The position numbers and the translations under genes were made by a program. Shown here piece after piece: positions 48,511-57,488 of a stretch of DNA of 64,000 nucleotides. Position 1 is the stretch's first letter. Every line of letters begins with the position of its first letter. Under the pieces are notes generated by a model. It was not told where the DNA came from, did no database searches, and saw only the letters and a list, made by a program, of their open reading frames with translations. This DNA comes from Legionella hackeliae (lineage in GTDB: Bacteria; Pseudomonadota; Gammaproteobacteria; Legionellales; Legionellaceae). Location: assembly GCF_000953655.1 (NCBI RefSeq), contig NZ_LN681225.1, forward strand, positions 2,259,001-2,323,000. Direction: 5' to 3'.

Positions 48511-49577
48511 AAATTCTTGCTGACTCCACGTTACCAGGCTTAGTTGCCGCTTTTCCGAAGCCTTTTGAATTGACGTTGTATGAAGATGTTAATGACCTAC
48601 CTGAATTGCTTAAAAATCAACAGGTTTTAATTTGCCGTTCAACACTAAAAGTTAATGATGGTTTATTAAAAAACTCTGCACTCCGCTATGTGGCGACAGC
48701 AAGCAGCGGCACTGATCATATAGACGCAGATTATCTTCATTCACGTGGAATAGAATTAATCGATGCTAAAGGCAGTAATGCTACTGCAGTCGCCGATTAT
48801 GTCATTGCAAGTCTGGCGTTTCTTAAAAAATTTAAAGGCCTCAGTCCAACGAAGGCAGCGGTAATTGGTGTAGGAGAAGTAGGTTCAAAAGTATTAAAAC
48901 GTCTTCAAGCTGTTGGCTTAGACGTGCTTTCCTATGATCCCCCTAAAGCTAAACAGAGTGCTAATTTTGTTAGTTGTGCGCTTGACGCTCTCAGTGAGTG
49001 TGACCTAATTTCAATTCACGCCAATCTACATTCAACGATGCCACATCCAAGCTTTAATCTAATTAATGATACATTGTTAAAAAAATTAAAGCCTCGCTGC
49101 GCTGTCATCAATGCTTCACGAGGTGGTATTGTAAATGAAAGAGAAATACTAAAGCATGAGTCTCTTATTTATTGTACTGATGTATATAGCAATGAGCCGG
49201 CCATTAATGAAGAAATTATTCATTTTGCAACATTATGCACCCCTCACATAGCAGGCCATAGTCTTGAAGCAAAAGATGAAGCCATTTTTATGCTAAGTCG
49301 AAAACTTCACACGGCTTATGGATTATCTATTCCCAAATTTTCTATCCCCACAAGTAGCCAGGCTTCCAGATGGACCGTGGACCAAACGTGGGAAGACTAT
49401 ATTTTATCCTTATATAATCCAATGTTTGAAACAGAAATTTTAAAAAATGCTGACAAGCTAGAGGCCACCTTTTTGCGATTGCGTAAAGCGCATCATCACC
49501 GCCATGATTTTGCCGTTTCTGCAAAAGAATCGACTACTAATAAGAGCTATTTAGGTATATTGGGTATTGAGGGTTAG
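48507..49577 (+). CDS. pdxB: Erythronate-4-phosphate dehydrogenase
   Basis: Second step of DXP-dependent pyridoxal phosphate synthesis. The 356-residue D-2-hydroxyacid dehydrogenase shows LPGLVAAFPKPFELTLY, AVIGVGEVGSKVLKRL (NAD fold), INASRGGIVNEREI (catalytic Arg), and CTPHIAGHSLEAK with the catalytic His, plus the PdxB-specific C-terminal dimerisation domain ending in HHRHDF. Start overlaps the M50 gene stop. It converges on murE. Confidence 0.95.
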   Translation: MKILADSTLPGLVAAFPKPFELTLYEDVNDLPELLKNQQVLICRSTLKVNDGLLKNSALRYVATASSGTDHIDADYLHSRGIELIDAKGSNATAVADYVIASLAFLKKFKGLSPTKAAVIGVGEVGSKVLKRLQAVGLDVLSYDPPKAKQSANFVSCALDALSECDLISIHANLHSTMPHPSFNLINDTLLKKLKPRCAVINASRGGIVNEREILKHESLIYCTDVYSNEPAINEEIIHFATLCTPHIAGHSLEAKDEAIFMLSRKLHTAYGLSIPKFSIPTSSQASRWTVDQTWEDYILSLYNPMFETEILKNADKLEATFLRLRKAHHHRHDFAVSAKESTTNKSYLGILGIEG

Positions 49578-49604
49578 TTATAGTTCAAATCACAACAACT
49601 AACC
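49572..49604. terminator. Hairpin overlapping both stop codons of pdxB and murE
   Basis: GGTTAGTT (49572-49579) pairs with AACTAACC (49597-49604), 8 bp with a 17-base loop. The arms contain the TAG stops of the converging genes, so one element probably ends both transcripts. Confidence 0.5.
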
Positions 49605-51059
49605 GGGCTGCTTGTTGATTAATTGTCGTATTACCAGCTGATCTGAAAAAGGATGTCGAATATTGCCAATTTGCTGGTAATCCTCATGACCTTTTCCTGC
49701 AACCACAATGATGTCATTTTTCTCAGCCAGACTGAGTGCCTTAGCAATTGCTTGTTCTCGATCAGCAATTTTAACAACAGTTGAACGGTTGGTTATCCCA
49801 GCTTCAATTTCTTCAATAATAGTCAAAGGATCCTCTGTTCGGGGGTTATCACTCGTAATAATGACCATGTCGCCATATTGTTCGGCAATTTTTCCCATTA
49901 TAGGACGCTTGGTCTTATCCCTGTCTCCCCCACAGCCAAAGACGACAAAAATGCGATTCGTTTTTACTTTATTTAAGGTAACAAGAACATTTTCCAAGGC
50001 ATCCGGGGTATGAGCATAATCAACAATGGTATACGGCTCTTGTGAAACAATTTCCATGCGACCTGGTGCTGCTCTTAACTTAGCCATAATCGACGCGATA
50101 GTTTCTACAGGATAACCATTGGCCGCTAAACTTGAAAAGATAGCTAATGCGTTGTAAATGTTGAAGAATCCTAAAGCATTTATTTTTAATTGTACTTTTC
50201 CCCAAGGCGAAACAACGTCAAAACTAGTTCCTGCTAAACTTAAATTCAAATTCAAAGCACGCACATCAGCAGCTTCTTTTATACCATAGCTAACAACCTG
50301 ACAAGAAGATGTTGTAATAGCATTTTGCATTACATGTTGATAGGCATCGTCCTGATTAACAATCGCCCATTTAAGAGTAGGCTTGGCAAATAATAAGGTT
50401 TTTGCTTCAGCATAAGCCTCCATGGTGACATGATAATCCAAGTGTTCATGGCTTAAATTCGTAAAGATAGCTTGATGAAAATCAATTCCATCGACACGAT
50501 GTTGACATAAAGCATGGGAGGAAACCTCCATGCATACCTGCTTGATTGAATCGTTTTGATACTCCGCTAAAAGTTGCTGGAGACATAACGCATCAGGTGT
50601 TGTATTTCCTAGCATTTCAAGCGCTGTTATCTTACCCTGCCCTATAGTTCCGATATAAGCAGACTGCTGTCCCAGTAACTCATAAGCCTGTGCTAATTGA
50701 TAAGCAATTGTAGTTTTACCATTCGTCCCAGTAACCCCGGTTACTGCTAATGCTTTAGTAGGATAACCATAAAAACGACTGGCGATATCGCCTAATTTTT
50801 CTGCAAGATTAGATAAAGGAATACAAATTAAATGGCTCGGTAATTGATCTCTAGACCATCCTGCTGGTTCATACACAAGTGCTGTTGCACCCGCTGCCGC
50901 AGCTTGAGGTATAAATAACCGACCGTCAGTTTGTGCTCCTGGATAAGCAAAGAATAAAAAACCTGGTTTAATTTGGCGACTATCATTATGTAAACCTAAA
51001 ATGTCGCAATCAGGAGGGGTTATGTCAGCCCAAGGATGCATTAATTCAGCTAGCTTCAT
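49599..51059 (-). CDS. murE: UDP-MurNAc-L-Ala-D-Glu:meso-DAP ligase
   Basis: Adds meso-diaminopimelate to the peptidoglycan stem peptide. The ATG at 51059 (MKLAELMHPW) has GAGG six bases upstream and is preferred to an in-frame GTG at 51071 that lacks one; 486 residues. ATP loop TGTNGKTT (near 113-120), the carbamylated-Lys region, and the DAP-recognising DNPR motif (TSDNPRTEDP) are visible, so the substrate is DAP, not Lys. Last dcw gene here. Confidence 0.97.
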   Translation of the reverse strand: MKLAELMHPWADITPPDCDILGLHNDSRQIKPGFLFFAYPGAQTDGRLFIPQAAAAGATALVYEPAGWSRDQLPSHLICIPLSNLAEKLGDIASRFYGYPTKALAVTGVTGTNGKTTIAYQLAQAYELLGQQSAYIGTIGQGKITALEMLGNTTPDALCLQQLLAEYQNDSIKQVCMEVSSHALCQHRVDGIDFHQAIFTNLSHEHLDYHVTMEAYAEAKTLLFAKPTLKWAIVNQDDAYQHVMQNAITTSSCQVVSYGIKEAADVRALNLNLSLAGTSFDVVSPWGKVQLKINALGFFNIYNALAIFSSLAANGYPVETIASIMAKLRAAPGRMEIVSQEPYTIVDYAHTPDALENVLVTLNKVKTNRIFVVFGCGGDRDKTKRPIMGKIAEQYGDMVIITSDNPRTEDPLTIIEEIEAGITNRSTVVKIADREQAIAKALSLAEKNDIIVVAGKGHEDYQQIGNIRHPFSDQLVIRQLINKQPG

Positions 51060-51067
51060 TGATAACC

Positions 51068-52732
51068 TCACATCGTCGTTTTATCAGGAGGAACCTCTAA
51101 TATCCGCAATGATCCAGACATTACTTGTGCAAATAGAGGAGCCGCCACTGCTGCCCCATAATAACTGTTTTTTGTTGGTTCATGAATAACAACTACAACG
51201 ACAAGCCTTGGTCTTGATACGGGAGCAATACCCACAAAACTTGCAATATGGCGGTTTGCTTCATAACCGTTTTTTCCAGCAATACGTGCTGTCCCTGTTT
51301 TACCGGCAACCCGATAACCAGGAACTCTTGCTAATTTACCAGTTCCTTCATTGCCAAGTACAGCTTCCATCATTGCTAGAATTTGCTCAGATGTTTTTTG
51401 ATCCAACACTTGTTCACCCAGTGTTGTTGCCTGGTTGTGTATTAATGTAACAGGTAAAGAACGACCTTTATTGGCAAAAATGAGATAGGCTTTAGCCAGT
51501 TGTAAAGCCGTCACGGAGAGACCATACCCAAAACCTAAAGTAGCCAATACAAATGGATTAGCGTCCTTAACATTAACTATGCCTCCATCACTTTCACCGG
51601 GGTATCCACTTTCTGTCCGTTGACCAAATCCACTTCGTTGTAATAAACCAATTAATTGCTCAGGTGGACTTTGCAAAATCATTTTAGTCACACCAACGTT
51701 ACTGGAGTGTTGCAAAACACCGGTAACGTCGAGCACACCATAATTATGAACATCTCGAATAGTATGACCATGTACTATCATCCAGCTAGGGCGAGTATCA
51801 ATAATAGTTTCTGGTTTAAATAAGCCAGTCCCTAGAGCACTGGCGATACTGAATGGTTTAATAACAGAACCGGGCTCAAAGGTATCCGTAATCGCTTTGT
51901 TGCGATAACTGTCCCGTGTATAGCGTTCGCGCGCATTAGGGTTAAATGAAGGCGCATTTGCTGCTGCTAAAATTTCACCATTCGTCGTATCGACTACAAC
52001 GACAGATCCAGATTTCGCAGAAAATTTTTCCAAGGTATTTTGTAGTTCATGGTAAGCCAAATATTGAATACGACTATCAATACTTAAAACAAGTTCATGC
52101 CCTGGACGAGGTTCTTTTATCACCCCAAGTTCTTCAATAATTTGTCCCATCCTATCCTTAAGGACGCGCTTTTTACCAGTTAATCCCATTAACCAATCTT
52201 GATAAGCAAGCTCCAATCCTTCAATACCAATATCATCAATGTTGGTGAATCCGAGCAGTTGAGCAGTATTCTCACCAGCAGGATAATATCGTTTAAATTC
52301 TCGTTGGAAATTGATACCCGGAATTTTAAGTTCTGCAATTTTTTTAGCAATCATCGGGGGTAATTGCCGGCGTAAATATAAAAATTCGCGCGCTTTTGCT
52401 TTTTTAACATGAGCCAATAATACTTTTGGGGGAATATTAACGAGACGTGATAGCTCAGCCAATTGCTTTGCGTCAGCTGAAAAAGCTTGAGGGTTCAGCC
52501 ATACCGACTGTACCGGGGTACTTACTGCCAGAGGTGTTCCTTGTCTGTCAGTAATCATCCCTCGGTAAGCTGGGATGTCAACAACACGAACACTACGAGC
52601 ATCACCTTGCCCCTGGAGAAATTGTCGATGCAGAACGGTTAAATCAACCATACGCCACAACAACGCCGCCAAAAGCACCATAAAAAATAATGAAACGGCA
52701 GCTAGACGTGCCAATACACCTCTAGCTTTCAT
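51068..52732 (-). CDS. ftsI: Septal peptidoglycan transpeptidase FtsI (PBP3)
   Basis: Class B PBP of the divisome. One N-terminal membrane helix (about 9-29), dimerisation/pedestal domain (RGMITDRQGTPLAVSTPVQSVW), and the transpeptidase domain with the active serine in EPGSVIKPF (S-x-x-K), SSN in QHSSNVGV, and KTG in AGKTGTARI. 554 residues is typical. Overlaps ftsL by 4 bp and ends 9 bp before the preferred murE start. Confidence 0.97.
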   Translation of the reverse strand: MKARGVLARLAAVSLFFMVLLAALLWRMVDLTVLHRQFLQGQGDARSVRVVDIPAYRGMITDRQGTPLAVSTPVQSVWLNPQAFSADAKQLAELSRLVNIPPKVLLAHVKKAKAREFLYLRRQLPPMIAKKIAELKIPGINFQREFKRYYPAGENTAQLLGFTNIDDIGIEGLELAYQDWLMGLTGKKRVLKDRMGQIIEELGVIKEPRPGHELVLSIDSRIQYLAYHELQNTLEKFSAKSGSVVVVDTTNGEILAAANAPSFNPNARERYTRDSYRNKAITDTFEPGSVIKPFSIASALGTGLFKPETIIDTRPSWMIVHGHTIRDVHNYGVLDVTGVLQHSSNVGVTKMILQSPPEQLIGLLQRSGFGQRTESGYPGESDGGIVNVKDANPFVLATLGFGYGLSVTALQLAKAYLIFANKGRSLPVTLIHNQATTLGEQVLDQKTSEQILAMMEAVLGNEGTGKLARVPGYRVAGKTGTARIAGKNGYEANRHIASFVGIAPVSRPRLVVVVVIHEPTKNSYYGAAVAAPLFAQVMSGSLRILEVPPDKTTM

Positions 52733-53067
52733 CGTGTTTGCAACACATAAGTATCTTTATCTGCTGGCAATTTCATTTGTAGTTTCTCAACTGCAAGCGC
52801 TTCAACCCGACCAGGAGTTGCAAGACTAGCCTGTTCTAGCAAGAGTTGCCCCCATTGTAGCTGCAATTGCTGTGCTTGCTGCTCCAGACGCTGTAATTCG
52901 CTGAACGTGATTCGATGTTCATTCGTTACATAAACAACTGACAACGCACTAATAAGCACTGAAAATAACAATGATAGAATAAAGCAAAGTTGTTTTGAGA
53001 GACGCATATCTGATAAATGTCCGCTAAAAAGATTGCTTTGATGAATCGCTCTGGCTGCTGCGTTCAT
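52729..53067 (-). CDS. ftsL: Cell division protein FtsL
   Basis: Short bitopic divisome protein (112 residues; the annotated start may be some residues too long). One membrane helix ([21 protein letters not shown]), then a leucine-zipper-like periplasmic helix ([26 protein letters not shown]) and the ARVE-type ending ([18 protein letters not shown]). Its place between rsmH and ftsI, with 4-bp overlaps on both sides, confirms the call. Confidence 0.93.
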   Translation of the reverse strand: MNAAARAIHQSNLFSGHLSDMRLSKQLCFILSLLFSVLISALSVVYVTNEHRITFSELQRLEQQAQQLQLQWGQLLLEQASLATPGRVEALAVEKLQMKLPADKDTYVLQTR

Positions 53068-53990
53068 GCTATTTTCTCCCCTATTCTTAAAACTGCGCTA
53101 CGAGCTCTGACATTTTCTTTTACTTCGTCATCACTTGCTTTTATCGCCTTACCAATTTTTTTAAAATTCGTTTTTATTTCTTCGTGTCGCACGGGGACAG
53201 AAGCTGGAAGTCTATCGCCTTGTGCTTTATCACGCATAAACTGCTTAACAATACGGTCTTCCAAAGAATGGAAACTAATTACCGCCAAACGCCCACCAAT
53301 TGCTAAAACATCAATCACGGTTTTCAAGCACATGGTTAAATCAGTGAGTTCCTGATTTACGTGAATTCGTATTGCTTGAAAGACACGTGTTGCCGGATGT
53401 TTATGTTTCTCCCATTTAGGATTTGCCTGCTTCACAATCTCAGCAAGCTGTTCTGTTGTTTTAATGGGTGTTTCCGCTCTAGCAGAAACAATGGCTCGAG
53501 CAATTCTCCCAGCAAAACGCTCTTCACCATACTCTCTAAAAATCGCTGCCATTTCTTCGGCTTCTGTTTCGTTTATAAATTGTGCAGCATCTAAATGCTG
53601 GCTGAGATCCATACGCATATCTAAAGGACCTTGCTGCATAAAGCTAAACCCACGATCAGGATTATCTAACTGGGGGGATGACACCCCTAAGTCCAATAAA
53701 ATGCCATCTACTTTTCCATATACCTGCTCTTCTTTGGCAAAATCTGCGAGCTTTGCAAATGAGCCGTGGTAAATATGGAAGCGTTTATCATTTGAAAAAC
53801 TCTTCTTTGCATAAGCAATTGCTTCAGGATCTTTATCAATTGCAAATAATCTTCCTGCATCGGATAAGCGCTGCAAAATAGCACGACTATGACCACCGCG
53901 ACCGAAGGTTCCATCGATATAGACCCCATCCGCCTTAATAGCCAAGCCCTCGAGTGCTTCATGCAACAATACAGATTGATGCGCCATCAT
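53064..53990 (-). CDS. rsmH: 16S rRNA (cytosine-1402-N4)-methyltransferase RsmH
   Basis: SAM-dependent methylation of C1402 in the ribosomal P site. The 308-residue protein has [30 protein letters not shown] (SAM loop), [34 protein letters not shown] and the C-terminal [15 protein letters not shown] motif. Second gene of the dcw operon, 10 bp after mraZ. Confidence 0.97.
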   Translation of the reverse strand: MMAHQSVLLHEALEGLAIKADGVYIDGTFGRGGHSRAILQRLSDAGRLFAIDKDPEAIAYAKKSFSNDKRFHIYHGSFAKLADFAKEEQVYGKVDGILLDLGVSSPQLDNPDRGFSFMQQGPLDMRMDLSQHLDAAQFINETEAEEMAAIFREYGEERFAGRIARAIVSARAETPIKTTEQLAEIVKQANPKWEKHKHPATRVFQAIRIHVNQELTDLTMCLKTVIDVLAIGGRLAVISFHSLEDRIVKQFMRDKAQGDRLPASVPVRHEEIKTNFKKIGKAIKASDDEVKENVRARSAVLRIGEKIA

Positions 53991-54000
53991 ATACTTTCCA

Positions 54001-54465
54001 CTACAAAGAAAAGGTTTTCATTTCATCGGGCAATCCGCCACCTTCACCAGATGCTTCGTCAGCTAGCCACTGCTCACGTCTGGATTGCCACAATGATTCA
54101 TTCCAAACTTCAAACTTATTACCTTGCCCAATCATCATTATCCGCTTATCGAGTTGGGCATAATCTCTCAATAAGGGGGGGAGCAGCACGCGCCCGTTAC
54201 TATCTAATTCAACATCGGTTGCATGTCCTATTAGAAGCCGCTGGATTCGACGCGCAGCGGCATTAAAACTGGGCAAGCTTTGCAACTTATCCTCAATGAC
54301 TTGCCATTCAGCAGCCGGATAAAGCAACAAACACGTTTCCTCGGTATCAATTGTCACCACTAAAGGCGCTTTATCATTGCCCCCCGCCAACGCGTCACGA
54401 TAGCGCGTTGGTACGGCAAGACGGCCTTTTCCGTCGATTGTGATGGCATTGATTCCACGAAACAT
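54001..54465 (-). CDS. mraZ: Transcriptional regulator MraZ
   Basis: AbrB/SpoVT-fold repressor of the dcw cluster. The 154-residue protein carries two MraZ repeats: [22 protein letters not shown] near the start and [22 protein letters not shown] in the middle, each with the DxxGR pattern, followed by [20 protein letters not shown]. First gene of mraZ-rsmH-ftsL-ftsI-murE. Box-like repeats in its leader suggest autorepression. Confidence 0.97.
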   Translation of the reverse strand: MFRGINAITIDGKGRLAVPTRYRDALAGGNDKAPLVVTIDTEETCLLLYPAAEWQVIEDKLQSLPSFNAAARRIQRLLIGHATDVELDSNGRVLLPPLLRDYAQLDKRIMMIGQGNKFEVWNESLWQSRREQWLADEASGEGGGLPDEMKTFSL

Positions 54466-54496
54466 AATTTAATTTTTGTGGTTTGCTAAAAATGCA

Positions 54497-54571
54497 TTCC
54501 ACAATTCTCCACTTTTTTAGTATTTTACCCCACTTTTATACACTATAGAAACACTATTTCCCAAGCGTCAA
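54497..54571 (-). promoter_or_regulatory. mraZ promoter with MraZ-box-like repeats
   Basis: On the minus strand TTGACG (complement of 54566-54571) and TATAGT (54542-54547) form a good sigma-70 promoter with an 18-bp spacer. Downstream lie TGGGG (54528-54532), TGGAG (54507-54511) and TGGAA (54497-54501); the last two have the 5-base spacing known for TGGGN MraZ boxes, and the first is offset by 21 bp, two such periods. Confidence 0.6.
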
Positions 54572-54999
54572 CCCCAAAGACAGTTTTTTTTATTAAAAAA
54601 AGCGCAAAATCACCTCTTAACAAAGTTTATGATCTTTTTGCGCGCACAATGAAAAACCCAAGAACATATCTCTGAGATTGTTACCGTGACATCGTTGTAA
54701 AAATAGTGAGTAACGTCTTTGCGAATGCAGGGAAAAAATCCATACCGAATTTGCTTGAAAATCGTACGGATTGCTTCGCGTGACCAGCCAAAGGATAAAA
54801 TCCTTATCTGGTTAAAAATTTATCGCTTGGATACAATTGAGTTACAACTGAAGTTACTACTTAAAATTTTACCTTATAAAACTGCTCATCATTTAGGCAC
54901 ACAAGTCATCGCGATTCTATCGCTTGTTTTAGATATGCGCAATGTCAGGTTCTCATTCATCCCTGGTTTGTCATACCTAATCACGAGCGATATAGTCAC
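54572..54999. other. Intergenic region with a degenerate palindromic element
   Basis: Between the mraZ promoter and coaX I see no convincing gene. About 54713-54785 looks like a decayed dispersed repeat: TTTGCGAATGCAGGGAA leads into AATCCATAC, and GTACGGATTGCTTCGCG follows after some 20 bases, an imperfect inverted repeat of the TGCGA/GCAATCC type. A 94-codon plus-strand frame here has a biased, repetitive composition and no ribosome binding site. Confidence 0.4.
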
Positions 55000-55767
55000 T
55001 TAGATATTTAATCCGGCTGCCAAACGTATACCTTGTAATACCAAGTCAGGAACCAGATGATCGTAAATTTCCTGCTTATCAAATAATGAAGCAAATCCAC
55101 CCGTTGCCAACACCAAGACATCTTCACCTACAAAAGCTTCTTCTTTAATTCGTGTAATGAGCTCACGACAAGCACCTAAAGCCCCATAAAACACACCTGA
55201 TTGAATACTCTCAATGGTCGAACGACCTACTACTTGTTCAGTTTTAATAATTTCTACAGCAGGTAATTTTGCTGTTTTATTAGCCAAAGCGTCTACAGAT
55301 AAGCGAACCCCAGGCAGAATGGCGCCACCTAGATATATTTTTTGAGCTGTAATGACACAAAATGTTGTGGCAGTGCCGAAATCAATCACAATAATATTTT
55401 TACCAGGATAAGCATGAGTCGCCGCAATCGCATTTGCAATTCTATCCGCTCCCACTTCAACTGGATTTCTGTATTTTATATTTAAACCTGTCTTGACACC
55501 TGCCTGGAGAAAGAACGGTTCTACAGAAAAATATTTAACGCATGCGGCTCGTAATGAATAATCAAGTTGAGGTACTACGGAACAAATAGCAATGGCGCGA
55601 ATTGCTTCAGGTGAGCACTCATTCTCACGCAGTACTGATTTAAGAAAAATACCTAATTCATCGGAAGTACTCACTTGCGAAGTATGTCGAAATCGAAGAA
55701 GGATTTCCTCGCCGGCAAATACACCACCATAGATATGGGAATTACCAACATCAATACATAGCATCAT
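55000..55767 (-). CDS. coaX: Type III pantothenate kinase
   Basis: First step of coenzyme A synthesis, insensitive to CoA feedback. The 255-residue ASKHA-fold protein shows LCIDVGNSHIYGGVF (phosphate 1 loop), VGADRIANAIAA and VIDFGTATTFCVI with the catalytic Asp, and LATGGFASLF near the end. No birA neighbour. Single minus-strand gene between the dcw promoter region and rnpB. Confidence 0.95.
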   Translation of the reverse strand: MMLCIDVGNSHIYGGVFAGEEILLRFRHTSQVSTSDELGIFLKSVLRENECSPEAIRAIAICSVVPQLDYSLRAACVKYFSVEPFFLQAGVKTGLNIKYRNPVEVGADRIANAIAATHAYPGKNIIVIDFGTATTFCVITAQKIYLGGAILPGVRLSVDALANKTAKLPAVEIIKTEQVVGRSTIESIQSGVFYGALGACRELITRIKEEAFVGEDVLVLATGGFASLFDKQEIYDHLVPDLVLQGIRLAAGLNI

Positions 55768-55837
55768 GGGTTGAAACTCAATGATTAGAAAGCGCGATAG
55801 TAAGTCTAGTTACAACTATAAATCAAGAGGAAATAGA

Positions 55838-56208
55838 AAAAGTCGATCGATAAGCCGGGTTCTGTCTTGGACAATCATTCATCTAGGACCTACGTCACCA
55901 TAGGCCTCAAGCGACCTACCCGAATCCCATATGGGTCATATGATCCTGCTTTTGGCAGGATGGATTCCTATTTGGTCTTGCTCCGAGTGGGGTTTGCCCT
56001 GCCACGACTGTTGCCAATCGCGCGGTGCGCTCTTACCGCACCATTTCACCCTTACCTTACCTGCTGCTAGGCATCAGCTAAGGCGGTATATTTTCTGTGG
56101 CACTTTCCGTAGGCTCACGCCTCCCAGGCGTTACCTGGCACTTTACCCTATGGAGCCCGGACTTTCCTCTTTTTACACTAGGTAAAAAGCGATTGTCTGA
56201 TCGACTTT
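55838..56208 (-). ncRNA. rnpB: RNase P RNA (M1 RNA)
   Basis: Catalytic RNA that trims tRNA 5' ends. Read on the minus strand it starts AAGTCGATCAGACAATCGC, then GAGGAAAGTCCGGGCTCC (CR-I) and ATAGGG, and ends with AGAACCCGGCTTATCG, all strong bacterial type A landmarks. The 5' AGTCGATC pairs with the 3' GATCGACT to form P1. T-rich sequence after the 3' end is a likely terminator. Ends are estimated to a few bases. Confidence 0.96.
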
Positions 56209-56215
56209 GTAAGCA

Positions 56216-56244
56216 ATACTAGCAGGTTGAATAGCAAAAAACCA
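56216..56244 (-). promoter_or_regulatory. rnpB promoter
   Basis: On the minus strand TAGTAT (complement of 56216-56221) lies 7-8 bp before the predicted RNA start. A weak -35, TGGTTT (56239-56244), sits 17 bp upstream and is part of the fis terminator stem. Confidence 0.5.
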
Positions 56245-56267
56245 GGAAATCCCTGGTTTTTGCTATT
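56230..56267 (-). terminator. Rho-independent terminator after fis
   Basis: The palindrome AATAGCAAAAA...ACCAGG / CCTGGTTTTTGCTATT (56230-56246 and 56252-56267) forms a 14-16 bp stem with one bulge, with a T-run on the descending side. It lies 32 bp after the fis stop and can work on either strand. Confidence 0.75.
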
Positions 56268-56298
56268 CACTATCATTTGATAGAGATGTTAAAGCGAA

Positions 56299-56583
56299 TT
56301 AACCACGCGTACCAATAAACTCGTCGTCAAAATAACGCTTTAATTTAGTGCGTAAAGTTCCACGACTTACACCAAGAACTCTAGCAGCTTTTGATTGGTT
56401 ATAGCGAGTCAGCTCCATTACAGTACGAAATAGAGGAGCTTCAACTTCTTCAACAATTAATTGATACAGATTGAGGTTACCGTCTTTACTACCAACATGG
56501 TTTAAATAACCTTTAACTGCACCAACAACTTGCTGAGTTAACGCTTCATTATATTGTTCAACTTGTTGCATAACTGCACTCAT
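56299..56583 (-). CDS. fis: DNA-binding protein Fis
   Basis: Nucleoid protein that bends DNA. The ATG at 56583 has GGAGAGG just upstream; a TTG four codons earlier is not needed. The 94 residues end in the Fis helix-turn-helix NQSKAARVLGVSRGTLRTKLKRYF. The dusB gene normally before fis in enterobacteria is absent, and a long AT-rich leader precedes it, as expected for a regulated fis promoter. Legionella has more than one Fis; which paralogue this is cannot be said. Confidence 0.95.
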   Translation of the reverse strand: MSAVMQQVEQYNEALTQQVVGAVKGYLNHVGSKDGNLNLYQLIVEEVEAPLFRTVMELTRYNQSKAARVLGVSRGTLRTKLKRYFDDEFIGTRG

Positions 56584-57116
56584 TATCCTCTCCAACTTCC
56601 AAAAAAGAATTACTCTAATCAGTTATAAACTGATCATCGTGATCGATATACTATCAAATATCACAAAGTATGTAAACATTGTCTTAATGATATTCATTTC
56701 TTAAGGGAAGCTTAAGTAAATTTTAAGAATTTTTCAAGCAATTTTTGCACGAACGACTCATTTAGGAGACATCCGTAACATTTTTTTACAGTTTTTTAAC
56801 TGAAATGTTTGAAATTTTCGTAAATTTTTTTTACATTGAATCAAAAAAACATCTTTCAGAGCTAAAATAGAACAAGTTTACCATTTATTTTTGTAAAATT
56901 GTCTGATTTTTTAACTGAAATTAAGGTATCGAAATTTGTGTTCTAAAAACGCACAATTTCGAAAATATAAATGAACTTTTAAAGATTCTACTTACCTACG
57001 TCCCGCGGCTTGTCGGCTTGTCCGCGGGACCTAGAGATTCAATAAAAGTGGCGCCCGTGTACAGGCCGCAGGTCTTAGTAGAATTTCAATGAGAATTTTA
57101 TCATTAATATTGGCGA
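56584..57116. other. 533-bp AT-rich spacer upstream of fis
   Basis: No gene is supported. The part next to fis is very A/T-rich with T- and A-tracts and ATATCA-like stretches, probably its promoter and bent DNA. A palindromic repeat lies at 57000-57030. Confidence 0.5.
57000..57030. repeat. CCGCGG palindromic element, copy C
   Basis: GTCCCGCGG (57000-57008) and CCGCGGGAC (57022-57030) form a perfect 9-bp stem. The 13-base loop arises from a tandem duplication of CGGCTTGT (57006-57013 and 57014-57021); without it the loop would be CTTGT. Same family as 19790-19806, 35016-35036 and, more distantly, 60876-60897. Confidence 0.75.
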
Positions 57117-57488
57117 CTAATGTTCTTCTACCGTAAAACTTTCGCCACAACCACATTGCCCTTTCTGATTAGGGTTATCAAAAACAAATTTATAATTTAA
57201 ACCCTGTCTAACGTAATCTACCTTCATGCCTTTCAAATAAGGGTAGCTGGATTTATCAATACAGACCACATAATCATCTGTTAAAGACTGGACGATATCG
57301 TTGTCTTGCGGGGCTTGAACATAATCGACTACATAAGATAAACCTGAGCAACCCGTTTTTTTTACCGATAAACGAATACCTTTACTCTCTTTCTGCTTAC
57401 CAAGATAAGACAGGATATGCTGCTTGGCAGCTTCACTTAAGGTAACGCCAGTTGTCAAATTACTCATATGTTGCATTACTTCAGACAT
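57117..57488 (-). CDS. iscA: Fe-S cluster carrier, A-type (IscA)
   Basis: A 123-residue A-type carrier that passes [Fe-S] clusters to target proteins. The three ligand cysteines are present: Cys47 (KKTGCSGLSYVVDY), Cys112 and Cys114 (GQCGCGESFTV). The start has GGGGAG six bases upstream and overlaps the previous stop by one base. It is the last gene of iscS-iscU-like-iscA. The N-terminal extension of about 13 residues is longer than in E. coli IscA. Confidence 0.92.
   Translation of the reverse strand: MSEVMQHMSNLTTGVTLSEAAKQHILSYLGKQKESKGIRLSVKKTGCSGLSYVVDYVQAPQDNDIVQSLTDDYVVCIDKSSYPYLKGMKVDYVRQGLNYKFVFDNPNQKGQCGCGESFTVEEH

Noticed and set aside
51060-51071. GTG start for murE
   Set aside because: No Shine-Dalgarno before it, whereas GAGG is correctly spaced before the ATG at 51059.
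54719-55003. 94-codon plus-strand ORF upstream of coaX
   Set aside because: No ribosome binding site, composition like noncoding DNA, and its start lies in a decayed palindromic repeat. It also overlaps the coaX 3' end.
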